DNA of 64,000 nt, taken from contig NZ_QLLY01000007.1 of assembly GCF_003259365.1 (NCBI RefSeq), positions 348,802 to 412,801 of the forward strand. Reading direction: 5' to 3'. This stretch comes from Streptomyces sp. PsTaAH-137 (GTDB lineage: Bacteria; Actinomycetota; Actinomycetes; Streptomycetales; Streptomycetaceae). Within the stretch, counting starts at the first letter, position 1; every line of letters begins with the position of its first letter. This document shows positions 17,134 through 25,218 of the stretch, in pieces. Under the pieces are notes generated by a model. That model made no database searches, had not been told where the DNA came from, and saw only the letters and a list, made by a program, of their open reading frames with translations. Both the position numbers and the translations under genes were made by a program.

Positions 17134-18036
17134 CGCGAGGTCGCGCACCCCGTCGGGCGGCGGCACCTCCCGCAGGTACCGGGGCAGATTGCTGTACACG
17201 TGCAGGAGTGTGTACGCCATGACGGTGCGCGGGTCGGGCGTGCGGCCGTACGCCTTCGTGAAGCGGGTCATGAGGCGTCGGTCGCCGCGGGTCACGAAGA
17301 GTCCGACGGCGACGAGGTCGTAGTCCGGGTCGCCGGTCATCGCGGGCTCGAAGTCGAGCAGGCCGGTGAGCCGGGCCCGGCCGGCGCCGTCGGGGGCGAC
17401 GAGCAGGTGCTGCCGCATGAACTCCGTGTGCAGCAGCGCCCGCCGGTCGCCCGCCCGTGGCGCGGCGGCGTCGAGGAAGCCGTCGATCTGCGCGCACCAC
17501 TCCTTTGGCAGTTCCCGTGCGCGCTGCCGCCGTACGGCCCCGGCCCGCTGCGCGGCGACGAAGCCGTCCCAGTCGCCGGGCCCGATGGCGTCGGCGAGCG
17601 GCGCGGGGTCGAGGGCGTGCAGCGCGGCGAGGAGTTCACCCGCGGTGTCGACGAGCCGGTCCTGTTCGGCGGGCGTCAGGCCGGGCCAGGCGACGGCGAG
17701 GTCCCGGCCGGGCAGCCGGGACATGAGGACGTAGTGCCAGCCGTCCTCGTACGGGCCCGAGGCGAGCGGCTGCGGTGTGGCGACCGGCAGCCGGCCGTGC
17801 AGGAACTCCAGCGTCCGGGCCTCACGGAGCCCGTCCCCGGCGGCCATGGCCGGGAACAGCTTCAGGACGTGCGCGGCGTCGACCGCGTAGACCGGCTGGC
17901 TGCCCTCGGTGAAGCGCACGGGGTCCACGCCGGCGAACCCGAGCCGGGTGCAGAGGTCGAGCACGCCGGGGCGCAGCAGGGGCTCGTCCGGGACGATCCG
18001 GCTCCAGGCTTCGTCGGTGTCCACGCGCGGCAGCAT
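17101..18036 (-). CDS. Aminoglycoside phosphotransferase-family protein with altered catalytic loop
   Basis: 311-residue protein with the APH/choline kinase fold. The second metal-binding motif is present (LLDFEPAMTGDPDYDL). The catalytic loop, normally HGDxxxxN, reads HTEFMRQH: the catalytic Asp is Glu and the metal-binding Asn is His. Other Streptomyces members may share this variant, but it makes antibiotic resistance activity doubtful. The start at 18036 opens a conventional N-terminus (MLPRVDTDEAWSRIV). It is divergent from the DUF4032 gene, with only 54 bases between the starts. Confidence 0.85.
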   Translation of the reverse strand: MLPRVDTDEAWSRIVPDEPLLRPGVLDLCTRLGFAGVDPVRFTEGSQPVYAVDAAHVLKLFPAMAAGDGLREARTLEFLHGRLPVATPQPLASGPYEDGWHYVLMSRLPGRDLAVAWPGLTPAEQDRLVDTAGELLAALHALDPAPLADAIGPGDWDGFVAAQRAGAVRRQRARELPKEWCAQIDGFLDAAAPRAGDRRALLHTEFMRQHLLVAPDGAGRARLTGLLDFEPAMTGDPDYDLVAVGLFVTRGDRRLMTRFTKAYGRTPDPRTVMAYTLLHVYSNLPRYLREVPPPDGVRDLASLADTWFGTG

Positions 18037-18090
18037 GATCGGCAGGGTAGGCCGCCGGGGCGCGCCCGACAATCGACTTACCCTGTGCGC

Positions 18091-19284
18091 ATGCCGCTCG
18101 AGATCAGCGCCACCAACCCCGAGCACCCGGTGCTCCTGCTCGCCCTTCCCTGGCACATTCCGCTGGAGGAATGGCCCGAGGAATACCTTGTGCCGCTTCC
18201 GCGCGGTATATCCCGGCACGTGGTGCGCTATGCGCGCGCCGGTGACGAGGTCGTCGCCGTGAAGGAGCTCGCCGAGCGCCCCGCGCTGCGCGAGTACGAG
18301 ATGCTGCGCACCCTGGACCGCCTCGGCATACCCTCGGTGGACCCGCTGGCCGTGGTCACCGGGCGGGAGCAACCGGACGGCGCGCCCCTCGAACCGGTGC
18401 TGATCACTCGGCACCTGGGCGGCTCGCAGCCCTACCGTTCGATGTTCGAGACGACGATGCGCCCGACGACCGTGCACCGTCTGATGGACGCGCTCGCGGT
18501 CCTGCTGGTCCGGCTCCACCTCTCCGGGTTCGCCTGGGGCGACTGCTCCCTGTCCAACACGCTCTTCCGCCGGGACGCGGGCGCGTACGCCGCCTATCTC
18601 GTGGACGCCGAGACGGGCGAGCTGCACCCGAAACTGAGCCAGGGGCAGCGGGAGTACGACATCGAGCTGGCGCGGGTGAACATCAGCGGCGAGATGCTCG
18701 ACCTGGAGGCCTCCGGGGCGCTGCACCCGTCGATCGACCCGATCGAGTTCGGCGCGGAGATCGAGCAGCGCTACACGAACCTGTGGAGCGAGCTGACCCG
18801 CACCTCGGTGTACCCGGCGGGCAAGCACCACTACATGGAACGGCGCATCCGGCGGCTGAACGATCTCGGGTTCGACGTGGCCGAGATGCAGATCTCGCGC
18901 TCCCCGCGCGGCGACGAGGTCACGTTCGTGCCCAAGGTCGTCGACGCGGGGCACCACCAGCGGCAACTGCTGCGGCTGACCGGCATGGACGCGGAGGAGA
19001 ACCAGGCGCGGCGGCTCCTCAGCGATCTGGAGAGCTGGATGGCGACCCAGGACGACGCCCCGGACGCCCGGCCCGAGGTCCTGGCCCACCGCTGGGTGCG
19101 CGATGTGTTCCGGCCGACGGTCCGCGCGATCCGCGACCGGCTGCCCACCCCGATGGATCCGGCCGAGCTGTACCACGAACTCCTGGAGCACCGCTGGTAC
19201 ATGTCCGAACGGGCGCAGCACGACATCGGTCTGGACGCGGCGGCGGAGGACTATGTCCGGCAGGTCGGCAAGCCGGAGGAGTGA
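18091..19284 (+). CDS. DUF4032 protein with kinase-like N-terminal domain
   Basis: 397 residues. The N-terminal half resembles lipopolysaccharide-kinase-like folds: VVAVKELAE carries a plausible ATP-binding Lys, and WGDCSLSNTLF provides the catalytic Asp and metal-binding Asn, followed by AYLVDAETGEL. The C-terminal half is the DUF4032 region, which contains many acidic and basic helices. The family is widespread in Streptomyces but has no established role. It faces the divergent phosphotransferase gene, so two kinase-fold proteins share one promoter region. The ATG at 18091 matches the usual family N-terminus. Confidence 0.85.
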   Translation: MPLEISATNPEHPVLLLALPWHIPLEEWPEEYLVPLPRGISRHVVRYARAGDEVVAVKELAERPALREYEMLRTLDRLGIPSVDPLAVVTGREQPDGAPLEPVLITRHLGGSQPYRSMFETTMRPTTVHRLMDALAVLLVRLHLSGFAWGDCSLSNTLFRRDAGAYAAYLVDAETGELHPKLSQGQREYDIELARVNISGEMLDLEASGALHPSIDPIEFGAEIEQRYTNLWSELTRTSVYPAGKHHYMERRIRRLNDLGFDVAEMQISRSPRGDEVTFVPKVVDAGHHQRQLLRLTGMDAEENQARRLLSDLESWMATQDDAPDARPEVLAHRWVRDVFRPTVRAIRDRLPTPMDPAELYHELLEHRWYMSERAQHDIGLDAAAEDYVRQVGKPEE

Positions 19285-19728
19285 GGGCGGGGCCGAAAAG
19301 CGCCGGGATGACCGGGCGCGGCCGGTGCCGTGGCCGCTACGTAATGGCGAGTGACGGCACCGGCCGCAGCCAGTGACCTCCGGATCCGTCTTCGGCCAAG
19401 TGCGGGACGTGCGTCGTGCAACGCATTTTCCGGCCACATCCGGCGAAATACGTGGCCCGGTCCAGCACTCTCTTCCTCAGGCGGCCCAGAGGCTCGCGGG
19501 TTACTCTCCGCCAGGAAATTTCGGCCATTCTCCAACCGCCCGGCACAGGTGCCGCATCACTGTGTCTACCTGCACACAGTCGATGAAACTGCCTGGTGAA
19601 CAACCCCGCACGGCCCATCATGACGGACCGTCTGATCGTTTTCTTCGGGCAATGTTTATTACCAAAGATGTTGGGAGTATTTAGACTGCTGACGCTCAAC
19701 TCAGCGTGTACGAAGAGGGATTACCCAC
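19285..19728. other. Intergenic region, 444 bases
   Basis: No convincing gene. It begins with a terminator-like hairpin (19318-19367). The last 90 bases are clearly more A/T-rich than the surroundings (around GTTTATTACCAAAG and GGGAGTATTTAG) and probably hold the promoter of the MmyB-type regulator that follows. Confidence 0.5.
19318..19367 (+). terminator. Hairpin after the DUF4032 gene
   Basis: Perfect 14-base arms GCGGCCGGTGCCGT and ACGGCACCGGCCGC around a 22-base loop, 33 bases after the stop codon. There is no U-tract, as is common for terminators in this group. Confidence 0.6.
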
Positions 19729-20577
19729 ATGAACAAGAAGGCGCTCCGCGCCCTGCTCCGTGAACGGCGCGCCCTCATAGCCCCCGAGTCCCACGGCTTC
19801 ACCCGCCCCACGGGCCAGGGCCGCCGCGCACCGGGCCTCTCCCAGCACCAGGTCGACCAGTTGCTGCACCGGACGCTGGGGACGTACCACCGGCTGGAGT
19901 CGGGGAGCTATCCGAACCCGCCCACCGTTCTGCTGCGCGATGTCGCCCTGCTCTTCGACCTGGACGAGCAGGAGTGGGTTTCCCTGTGCCGCTACGCCCT
20001 GCTTCAGGACCCGCCCGGACCGCTGCACCAGTCGTCGGGCAAGGAGATTCCGGGCTTCTGGCAGGACGCGCTGGACAGCATGAGTCACATGGCGTACATC
20101 TCGGACGCCTCCTGGGACCTCATCGCCTACAACAGCGCGTTCGCCGCGCTGTTCCCCGACCTTCGCGTGCCGAGCAACACCATGCGGTGGATGCTCCTCG
20201 AGCCCCAGGGACGGGAGTTGCTCATCGACTGGCACAACGCGTGGGCGCCATGGGTACTGCCTCAACTTCGCGCCGCCCTCGCCACGCGCCCCGACGACGA
20301 GACGCTGCTGCAGATCGAGAAAGAGGTCCTCGCCGATCCGGAGACCTCGGCGACCTACGAGACGGGCGCGACCCTCATCCACGCGGACGGTCACGAGCGG
20401 CCGATCCAGCATGCGATCAACGGGCCGGGTTGGGTGTCGATCTGCGCGGCACAGCCCATGACCGCCCCCGGATCGCGGCTTTTCATCCTGGTCTTCCGGC
20501 CTGGGTACCAACGACCCGTCCACCACCGGCAACTGCTCCGCGCTCCCGCCTCGGTGATGGACGGCTCTGACCACTAG
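19729..20577 (+). CDS. XRE-family regulator with MmyB-like ligand-binding domain
   Basis: 282 residues. A divergent XRE-type helix-turn-helix lies at about residues 35-85 (LSQHQVDQLLHRTLGTYHRLESG), followed by the MmyB-like PAS-related domain (about 105-265: MSHMAYISDASWDLIAYNSAF, then LIDWHNAW). Such domains are thought to bind fatty acids or other small ligands. The type III polyketide synthase gene begins 72 bases downstream on the same strand. MmyB-type regulators often sit beside the gene they control, so control of the synthase is the natural inference. Confidence 0.88.
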   Translation: MNKKALRALLRERRALIAPESHGFTRPTGQGRRAPGLSQHQVDQLLHRTLGTYHRLESGSYPNPPTVLLRDVALLFDLDEQEWVSLCRYALLQDPPGPLHQSSGKEIPGFWQDALDSMSHMAYISDASWDLIAYNSAFAALFPDLRVPSNTMRWMLLEPQGRELLIDWHNAWAPWVLPQLRAALATRPDDETLLQIEKEVLADPETSATYETGATLIHADGHERPIQHAINGPGWVSICAAQPMTAPGSRLFILVFRPGYQRPVHHRQLLRAPASVMDGSDH

Positions 20578-20594
20578 ACGTATGACGCCGGGTG

Positions 20595-20607
20595 TCAAGT
20601 ACCTTGA
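20595..20607. promoter_or_regulatory. Short palindrome TCAAG-TAC-CTTGA before the polyketide synthase gene
   Basis: Perfect five-base arms around TAC, 43 bases before the synthase start and in the gap after the regulator gene. It is a possible operator for the upstream regulator. The site is short, so chance is not excluded. Confidence 0.3.
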
Positions 20608-20649
20608 GCGCACCCCCCGCACTCCGCCCGGCACAGTGGGAGCAGTCGC

Positions 20650-21690
20650 ATGCCCGCCTACGTTTCACCACCTCGCTCCGTCCTCGGTACCCACAAGGTC
20701 ACGACGGAGGAGATAGCAGACGACATACGGGCGCACCACCGCGAGCATCCACGCCTCGGCGCCTTCTTGCGCGTCGTCAACAACTGCGGTGTGCGCACCC
20801 GGTACTTCAGCCGACCGCTCGACTCGCCCACCGTCTCGGGGGAAGCCGATGTGCACACCCGCACTCAAGTGGCCTTCGACGACGCCGTCGACATGGCCGA
20901 GCGGGCGGCGCTCACCGCACTCGAGGCGGTGGACCTCGCTCCCGGGGACATCCATGCCATCGTCACGACCCACGCCACCGGCTATGCCGTCCCGAACCTC
21001 GACGTGCACCTCATTCACCGTCTGGGCCTGCGTCCCACCACTCGCCGCATCGCCCTGACCACCATGGCGTGCGCGGGCGGAGCGCACGCCCTGCTCCGTG
21101 CAGCAGACCTGGTGGCCCTGCGACCGAACGAGAAGGTCCTGGTCGTGGCCGCGGAGGTGCTGTCGACCGCGTACAACCACACTGCGTCGACCATCGAGGC
21201 CATGATCTACAAGGCGCTCTTCGCCGACGCGGCCGCAGCCACCGTGGTCAGCGCCGCCCCGCTCGCCGCCGGCCTCGCCATCGAGGACACCCTCGAATAC
21301 ACGCTGCCCGAGAGCTTCGACCGGTACCGGGGGCGCCTGGACGCCCACGGCATGCACTTCGATTCCACGAAGCAGGCCCCGAAGGCACCGACAGCGACCT
21401 TCCCCGCACTGCTCAACTGGCTCGACGGGCGTCCCGTCGACTTCGCGGCGATCCACCCGGGCAGCCCGCGCATGGTGAGCGACACGGCGGACGCCCTGGA
21501 ACTCGGTACGGAGCACACACGACATTCGATGGACACGCTGGCCGACGAGGGCAACATCGGCGGGGTCAGCATCCTCCGCGTCCTCGAACGTACGCACACG
21601 GCACCGCCGCCCCCGGGAAGCCATGGCGTAGTCGTCGCCTACGGCCCCGGCTTCACCACCGCCGCTCTCCACGGCCACTGGCACGGCTGA
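20650..21690 (+). CDS. Type III polyketide synthase
   Basis: 346-residue homodimeric chalcone-synthase-like enzyme that condenses malonyl-CoA units onto a starter CoA and cyclises the product. The catalytic triad is complete: Cys141 in TTMACAGGAHALL, His269 in AIHPGSPRMVS and Asn302 in DEGNIGGVSILRVL. The C-terminal GPGFTTAALHG matches the family GPG loop. No acyl carrier or tailoring enzyme is adjacent; the SDR at 22449 has its own regulator. The motifs are not obviously those of tetrahydroxynaphthalene synthase (RppA) or germicidin synthase, so the product (pyrone, resorcinol or phloroglucinol type) cannot be predicted. Confidence 0.93.
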   Translation: MPAYVSPPRSVLGTHKVTTEEIADDIRAHHREHPRLGAFLRVVNNCGVRTRYFSRPLDSPTVSGEADVHTRTQVAFDDAVDMAERAALTALEAVDLAPGDIHAIVTTHATGYAVPNLDVHLIHRLGLRPTTRRIALTTMACAGGAHALLRAADLVALRPNEKVLVVAAEVLSTAYNHTASTIEAMIYKALFADAAAATVVSAAPLAAGLAIEDTLEYTLPESFDRYRGRLDAHGMHFDSTKQAPKAPTATFPALLNWLDGRPVDFAAIHPGSPRMVSDTADALELGTEHTRHSMDTLADEGNIGGVSILRVLERTHTAPPPPGSHGVVVAYGPGFTTAALHGHWHG

Positions 21691-21734
21691 TCCACGGCTG
21701 ACCCCCGGCCCACAAAAATGTCCCCCTGAGACTC

Positions 21735-21751
21735 GTGTCCCATCGGGACAC
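21735..21751. promoter_or_regulatory. Palindromic operator GTGTCCC-ATC-GGGACAC
   Basis: Perfect seven-base arms around a three-base centre, ending 20 bases before the start codon of the TetR gene. Size and position are typical of an autoregulatory TetR operator. The SDR gene behind it would be controlled at the same time. Confidence 0.7.
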
Positions 21752-21771
21752 AAAGGTGTACCCTCGGAGGC

Positions 21772-22440
21772 ATGAAGGCGAACGAGCCCACCACCCCGCC
21801 CCCCGCGGACCGCCGGCAGCTGAAGGCCCGGCGGACGCGTGAGGCGCTGGCCGAGGCAGCCGTCGCGCTGGTGCTCGAGCGGGGCCTCGCGGAGGTCACC
21901 GTCGAGGCGATCGCCGAGCGCGCCGACGTCACGCGCCGCACCTTCAGCCGGCACTTCTCCGGCAAGGAGGACGCGGCGCTCGACTTCACCCGAGCCGACG
22001 GCGCCCGGATCAACGCGGCGCTGCGCGAGCGCCCCGCGGCCGAGCCCCCGCTGCTCGCCTACCGCAGGGCGGTCGCCGACTGGCTCGCCGACCGTGCGGC
22101 CGTCGGCTGGCACCACCGGCCCGAGCAGCGTCTGCTGTACGCGGCCGTGGACCGCGAGCCCACCCTGTTCGCCGCGTACGAGCGGATCCGGGTCGACGCC
22201 CAGGACGAGTCCGTACGCATCATCGCCGACCGGCTCGGCACCGATCCGGCCCGGGACCTGCGCCCCGAGGTCGTGGTCGGCGCCGCGGCCGGCGTGCTGA
22301 CCGCCGCGCTGCGCACCTGGGCGCGCGACGACAGCACGGACGCCGAAGACCTCGCCGACCTGGTGGCGCGGGCCTACGACGCCCTCATTGGGGAGGCCGC
22401 CCGATCGGCGGCGACCTCCGAGGAAGCAACCAGAGAGTGA
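21772..22440 (+). CDS. TetR-family regulator
   Basis: 222 residues. The N-terminal helix-turn-helix covers about residues 20-70 (RREALAEAAVALVLERGLAEVTV region, then RADVTRRTFSRHFSGKEDA), followed by a helical sensor domain that includes WLADRAAVGWHHRPEQRLL. RBS CGGAGG is just before the ATG. The next gene, an SDR enzyme, follows with overlap or a short gap, forming a two-gene unit under the palindrome at 21735. Confidence 0.92.
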   Translation: MKANEPTTPPPADRRQLKARRTREALAEAAVALVLERGLAEVTVEAIAERADVTRRTFSRHFSGKEDAALDFTRADGARINAALRERPAAEPPLLAYRRAVADWLADRAAVGWHHRPEQRLLYAAVDREPTLFAAYERIRVDAQDESVRIIADRLGTDPARDLRPEVVVGAAAGVLTAALRTWARDDSTDAEDLADLVARAYDALIGEAARSAATSEEATRE

Positions 22441-22448
22441 CACGCACC

Positions 22449-23237
22449 ATGAGCACCACCCCCGCCCCCGCATCGACCGACTACGCCACCGAGTTCGCCG
22501 GGAAGACCGCCCTGGTCACCGGCTCCGCCTCGGGCATCGGTCTGGCCACCGCCCGCCGTCTGGGCCGTGGCGGCGCCAATGTCGTCATCGCCGACTTCAA
22601 CGAGCAGGGCGCCAAGGAGGCCGCCGAGGCCCTGGCCGCCGAGGGCATCAAGGCGGCCGCCGTCGCCCTCGACGTCACGCAGGCCGCGTCCGTCGAGGCC
22701 GCCGTGAAGTTCACCGTCGACACCTTCGGCGGGCTCGACCTGGCCGTGAACAACGCCGGTATCGGCGGCCCCAGCGCCCCCACGGGCGCGTACGACATCG
22801 ACGCGTACAACCGCGTGATCCGCACCAACCTGGACGGCGTCTTCTACTCCCTGCGCTACGAGCTGCCCGTCATCGAGGCCGCGGGCAAGGGCGGCGCGAT
22901 CGTGAACGTCGCGTCGATCCTCGGCTCGGTCGGCTTCGCCGGCTCCCCCGCGTACGTGGCGGCGAAGCACGGTGTCGTGGGCCTGACGAAGACGGCCGCG
23001 GCCGAGTACTCCGCCAAGGGCATCCGGGTCAACGCGGTGGGCCCGGGCTTCATCGAGACCCCGCTGCTCGCGCAGATGGACAAGGCCGCCCACGACGGCC
23101 TGGTCTCGCTGCACCCGGCGGGCCGCCTGGGCACGTCCGAGGAGGTCGCGGAGCTGATCGTGTTCCTGCTGTCGGACCGCGCCTCGTTCATCGCGGGCAG
23201 CTACCACCTGGTCGACGGCGCCTACACCGCCGTCTGA
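22449..23237 (+). CDS. Short-chain dehydrogenase/reductase
   Basis: 262-residue classical SDR. NAD(P)-binding TGSASGIG near the N-terminus, NNAG in LAVNNAGIGG, catalytic Ser in NVASILGS, and the catalytic pair Tyr-x3-Lys in AYVAAKHG. The acidic residue in VIADFNEQ after strand 2 points to NAD(H) preference. I took the ATG at 22449; a GTG at 22437 overlapping the TetR stop in a GTGA is an equally plausible start. A strong hairpin follows. Substrate unknown; a reductase for a compound sensed by the TetR protein is likely. Confidence 0.92.
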   Translation: MSTTPAPASTDYATEFAGKTALVTGSASGIGLATARRLGRGGANVVIADFNEQGAKEAAEALAAEGIKAAAVALDVTQAASVEAAVKFTVDTFGGLDLAVNNAGIGGPSAPTGAYDIDAYNRVIRTNLDGVFYSLRYELPVIEAAGKGGAIVNVASILGSVGFAGSPAYVAAKHGVVGLTKTAAAEYSAKGIRVNAVGPGFIETPLLAQMDKAAHDGLVSLHPAGRLGTSEEVAELIVFLLSDRASFIAGSYHLVDGAYTAV

Positions 23238-23250
23238 TCCCCTCCGGTCC

Positions 23251-23292
23251 AGGGCCCCCGGCGACGTTCCGTCTCTCGTCGCCGGGGGCCCT
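23251..23292. terminator. Hairpin after the SDR gene
   Basis: Perfect 16-base arms (AGGGCCCCCGGCGACG and its complement) around a 10-base loop, starting 14 bases after the stop codon. Confidence 0.8.
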
Positions 23293-23374
23293 CCCCATGC
23301 TCCGAGTCATGGAACGGCCCCGGCTGGGCAGGCGTGGGACTTGACCCATGCGGCAGGAGGGGCGCGGCATCGCC

Positions 23375-24469
23375 ATGCGACAGCAGGAAGCACAGGCCAC
23401 AGCCACCACGGGCAGGGCGCGCGAGTCGTACTTCGACAACGTGAAGTACCTGACGATCGTGCTCGTCGTGTGCGGGCACGCCTGGGAACCCCTGACCTAC
23501 GGCTCGCGCGCGGTGACGGCGCTCTATCTCACCGTGTACGCCTTCCACATGCCGGCGTTCGCCCTGATATCCGGCTACTTCTCGCGCAGCTTCGACATGG
23601 CGCCCCGGCGCCTGAAGCGGCTGCTCACCGGGGTCGTCGTGCCGTACGTCGTGTTCGAGGTGGCGTACACGCTGTTCTACCGGTGGGCGCAGGACGATCC
23701 CGGCTATCCGATCAGCCTGCTGGATCCCTGGTACCTGATGTGGTTCCTGGCCGCGCTGTTCGTCTGGCGGCTCTCGACGCCGCTCTGGCTGCAACTGCGC
23801 CATCCCGTACCGGTGGCGCTGGCCGTGGGGACGGCCGTGTCGATGTGGCCGGGGGCCGGCGGGGATCTGGCACTGCAACGCGTTTTGCAGTTCCTGCCGT
23901 TCTTCGTGGTGGGTCTGGTGCTGCGGCCCGAGCACTTCTCGTGGGTGCGCACCTGGCGGTTCCGGCTGGCCGCGCTGCCGGTGCTGCTCGCCGCCGTCGT
24001 GGCGGCGTACTGGGTGGCGCCCTGGTTCGACGCGGGCTGGTTCTACCACCGCGGCAGCGTGGTGGGGCGCGGGGTGCCGGCGTGGGCGGGCCTGTGGGCG
24101 ACGCCCGCGCTGTTCGTCCTCGCGCTCGTCCTGACCGCCTGCTTCCTGGCCTGGGTACCGGGCCGGCGTCTGTGGTTCACGGCGCTGGGCACCGGGACGA
24201 TCTACGCCTATCTGCTGCACGGGTTCGTCATCAAGGCGTCCCGGTTCGGGGACTGGTACGCCCACCCGTGGCTGCACACTCCGTTGGGCGAGGTGGCCGT
24301 CACAGTGGCGGCCGTCGCCCTGATCACGGTGTTGTGCACGGAGCCGGTGCGGCGCGTGTTCCGTCCGGTCGTCGAGCCACGCATGGAGTGGGCGTTCCGC
24401 CGGCCCCGGCCGAGGACTCCGGCCGAGCCCCGGGCGCCCCGGGAGAAGGTCACCTCATCCGGCGGGTGA
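23375..24469 (+). CDS. Membrane acyltransferase, acyltransferase-3/fucose-4-O-acetylase-like
   Basis: Integral membrane protein of 364 residues with about ten hydrophobic segments. The first part has ESYFDNVKYLTIVLVVCGHAW, in which the conserved His of the acyltransferase-3 family follows helix 1, and later AFHMPAFALISGYFSRS. Such proteins O-acetylate exported sugars or cell-wall polymers. Start choice is uncertain: ATG 23375 lies behind GGAGGGG, ATG 23348 is nine codons upstream. The 3' end overlaps the convergent DUF2470 gene by 20 bases. Confidence 0.87.
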   Translation: MRQQEAQATATTGRARESYFDNVKYLTIVLVVCGHAWEPLTYGSRAVTALYLTVYAFHMPAFALISGYFSRSFDMAPRRLKRLLTGVVVPYVVFEVAYTLFYRWAQDDPGYPISLLDPWYLMWFLAALFVWRLSTPLWLQLRHPVPVALAVGTAVSMWPGAGGDLALQRVLQFLPFFVVGLVLRPEHFSWVRTWRFRLAALPVLLAAVVAAYWVAPWFDAGWFYHRGSVVGRGVPAWAGLWATPALFVLALVLTACFLAWVPGRRLWFTALGTGTIYAYLLHGFVIKASRFGDWYAHPWLHTPLGEVAVTVAAVALITVLCTEPVRRVFRPVVEPRMEWAFRRPRPRTPAEPRAPREKVTSSGG

Positions 24470-25148
24470 CGGACTGCGCGGAGGCGAGCAGGCAGTGCAT
24501 GCGCTCGGTGAGGGAGCCCAGGTCGTCGGCGGGGGTGTGGAAGGGGATGCGGACGTCCGCCTGGCCGCGCGTACGCTCCAGACGCAGTGTCAGCCCGTGC
24601 CGGTCGACGGCGAGGGGCTGGACGCGGACGACGCCGTGCAGGCTGTCGGGCGCGATCAGGCGGGTCAGTTGCTCGATGGCCTCGGGGTGCGCCTCGGCCA
24701 GATGGGTGAGCAGGCGCGACTCGGCGAGGGCGAGCGGGTCGGGGGCGGTCGCGGCGAGGTCGTCGAGGTCGATGCCGATCCGCTCGGTGCGGGTCTGGAG
24801 CACGGCCCGTTCGGGGATCAGCAGCAACTCCTCACCGTCCGGGACCAGCTCGCCGGAGAGCCACAGGCGGGCGCGGACCCGGTCGCGGACCGGGACGGGC
24901 GCCGCGTCGGCGAACTCCAGGAGGGTCGTGGGCCGTCCGTGCGGCGCGCACAGCACGGCCGCGGCGAGCACACTGTCCGGCGGCGGGCTGACGCGTACCG
25001 TGCCGTCCTCCGCGGCGACGCGATGGGCGCCGACGAGGTCGTCCTGCCCCACATCGGTGGTGACACCGCAGGTCCACGCGGCGGCGAGCACGGAGCGCGC
25101 GCGGGCCGCCGCGGTGGGGACGGCGGTAGCGATCTGTCGGACACCCAT
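24450..25148 (-). CDS. DUF2470 domain protein, iron-regulated
   Basis: 232 residues. An N-terminal split-barrel-like half is followed by a C-terminal DUF2470 region (about 150-232: SRLLTHLAEAHPEAIEQLTRL, then VRVQPLAVDRHGLTLRL). DUF2470 occurs at the C-terminus of HugZ-type heme utilisation proteins, but heme-ligand residues cannot be confirmed here. RBS GGGAGG precedes the ATG. An iron box starts only 12 bases upstream of the start codon, so expression should rise when iron is scarce. A role in heme or iron handling is inferred. Confidence 0.82.
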   Translation of the reverse strand: MGVRQIATAVPTAAARARSVLAAAWTCGVTTDVGQDDLVGAHRVAAEDGTVRVSPPPDSVLAAAVLCAPHGRPTTLLEFADAAPVPVRDRVRARLWLSGELVPDGEELLLIPERAVLQTRTERIGIDLDDLAATAPDPLALAESRLLTHLAEAHPEAIEQLTRLIAPDSLHGVVRVQPLAVDRHGLTLRLERTRGQADVRIPFHTPADDLGSLTERMHCLLASAQSVTRRMR

Positions 25149-25159
25149 CCGAACCTCCC

Positions 25160-25178
25160 TTAGGTAAGCCTCACCTAA
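25160..25178. promoter_or_regulatory. Iron box (DmdR/IdeR-type operator)
   Basis: TTAGGTAAGCCTCACCTAA agrees with the known actinomycete iron box TTAGGTTAGGCTCACCTAA at 17 of 19 positions. It lies in the gap between the DUF2470 gene (12 bases from its start) and the divergent glutamate-synthase-like gene (41 bases from its start) and could control both. Confidence 0.85.
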
Positions 25179-25218
25179 CTTAGCGGAGATCGTCGCCGAG
25201 GGTCCACCCCGCCGCGCT

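Noticed and set aside
17101..18036. Aminoglycoside resistance gene
   Set aside because: The catalytic loop is altered (HTEFMRQH for HGDxxxxN), and the APH fold alone does not show resistance.
19337..19699. Possible 120-residue gene on the minus strand in the gap before the MmyB-type regulator
   Set aside because: No ribosome site, no family likeness, and it runs through the terminator hairpin and the A/T-rich promoter region.
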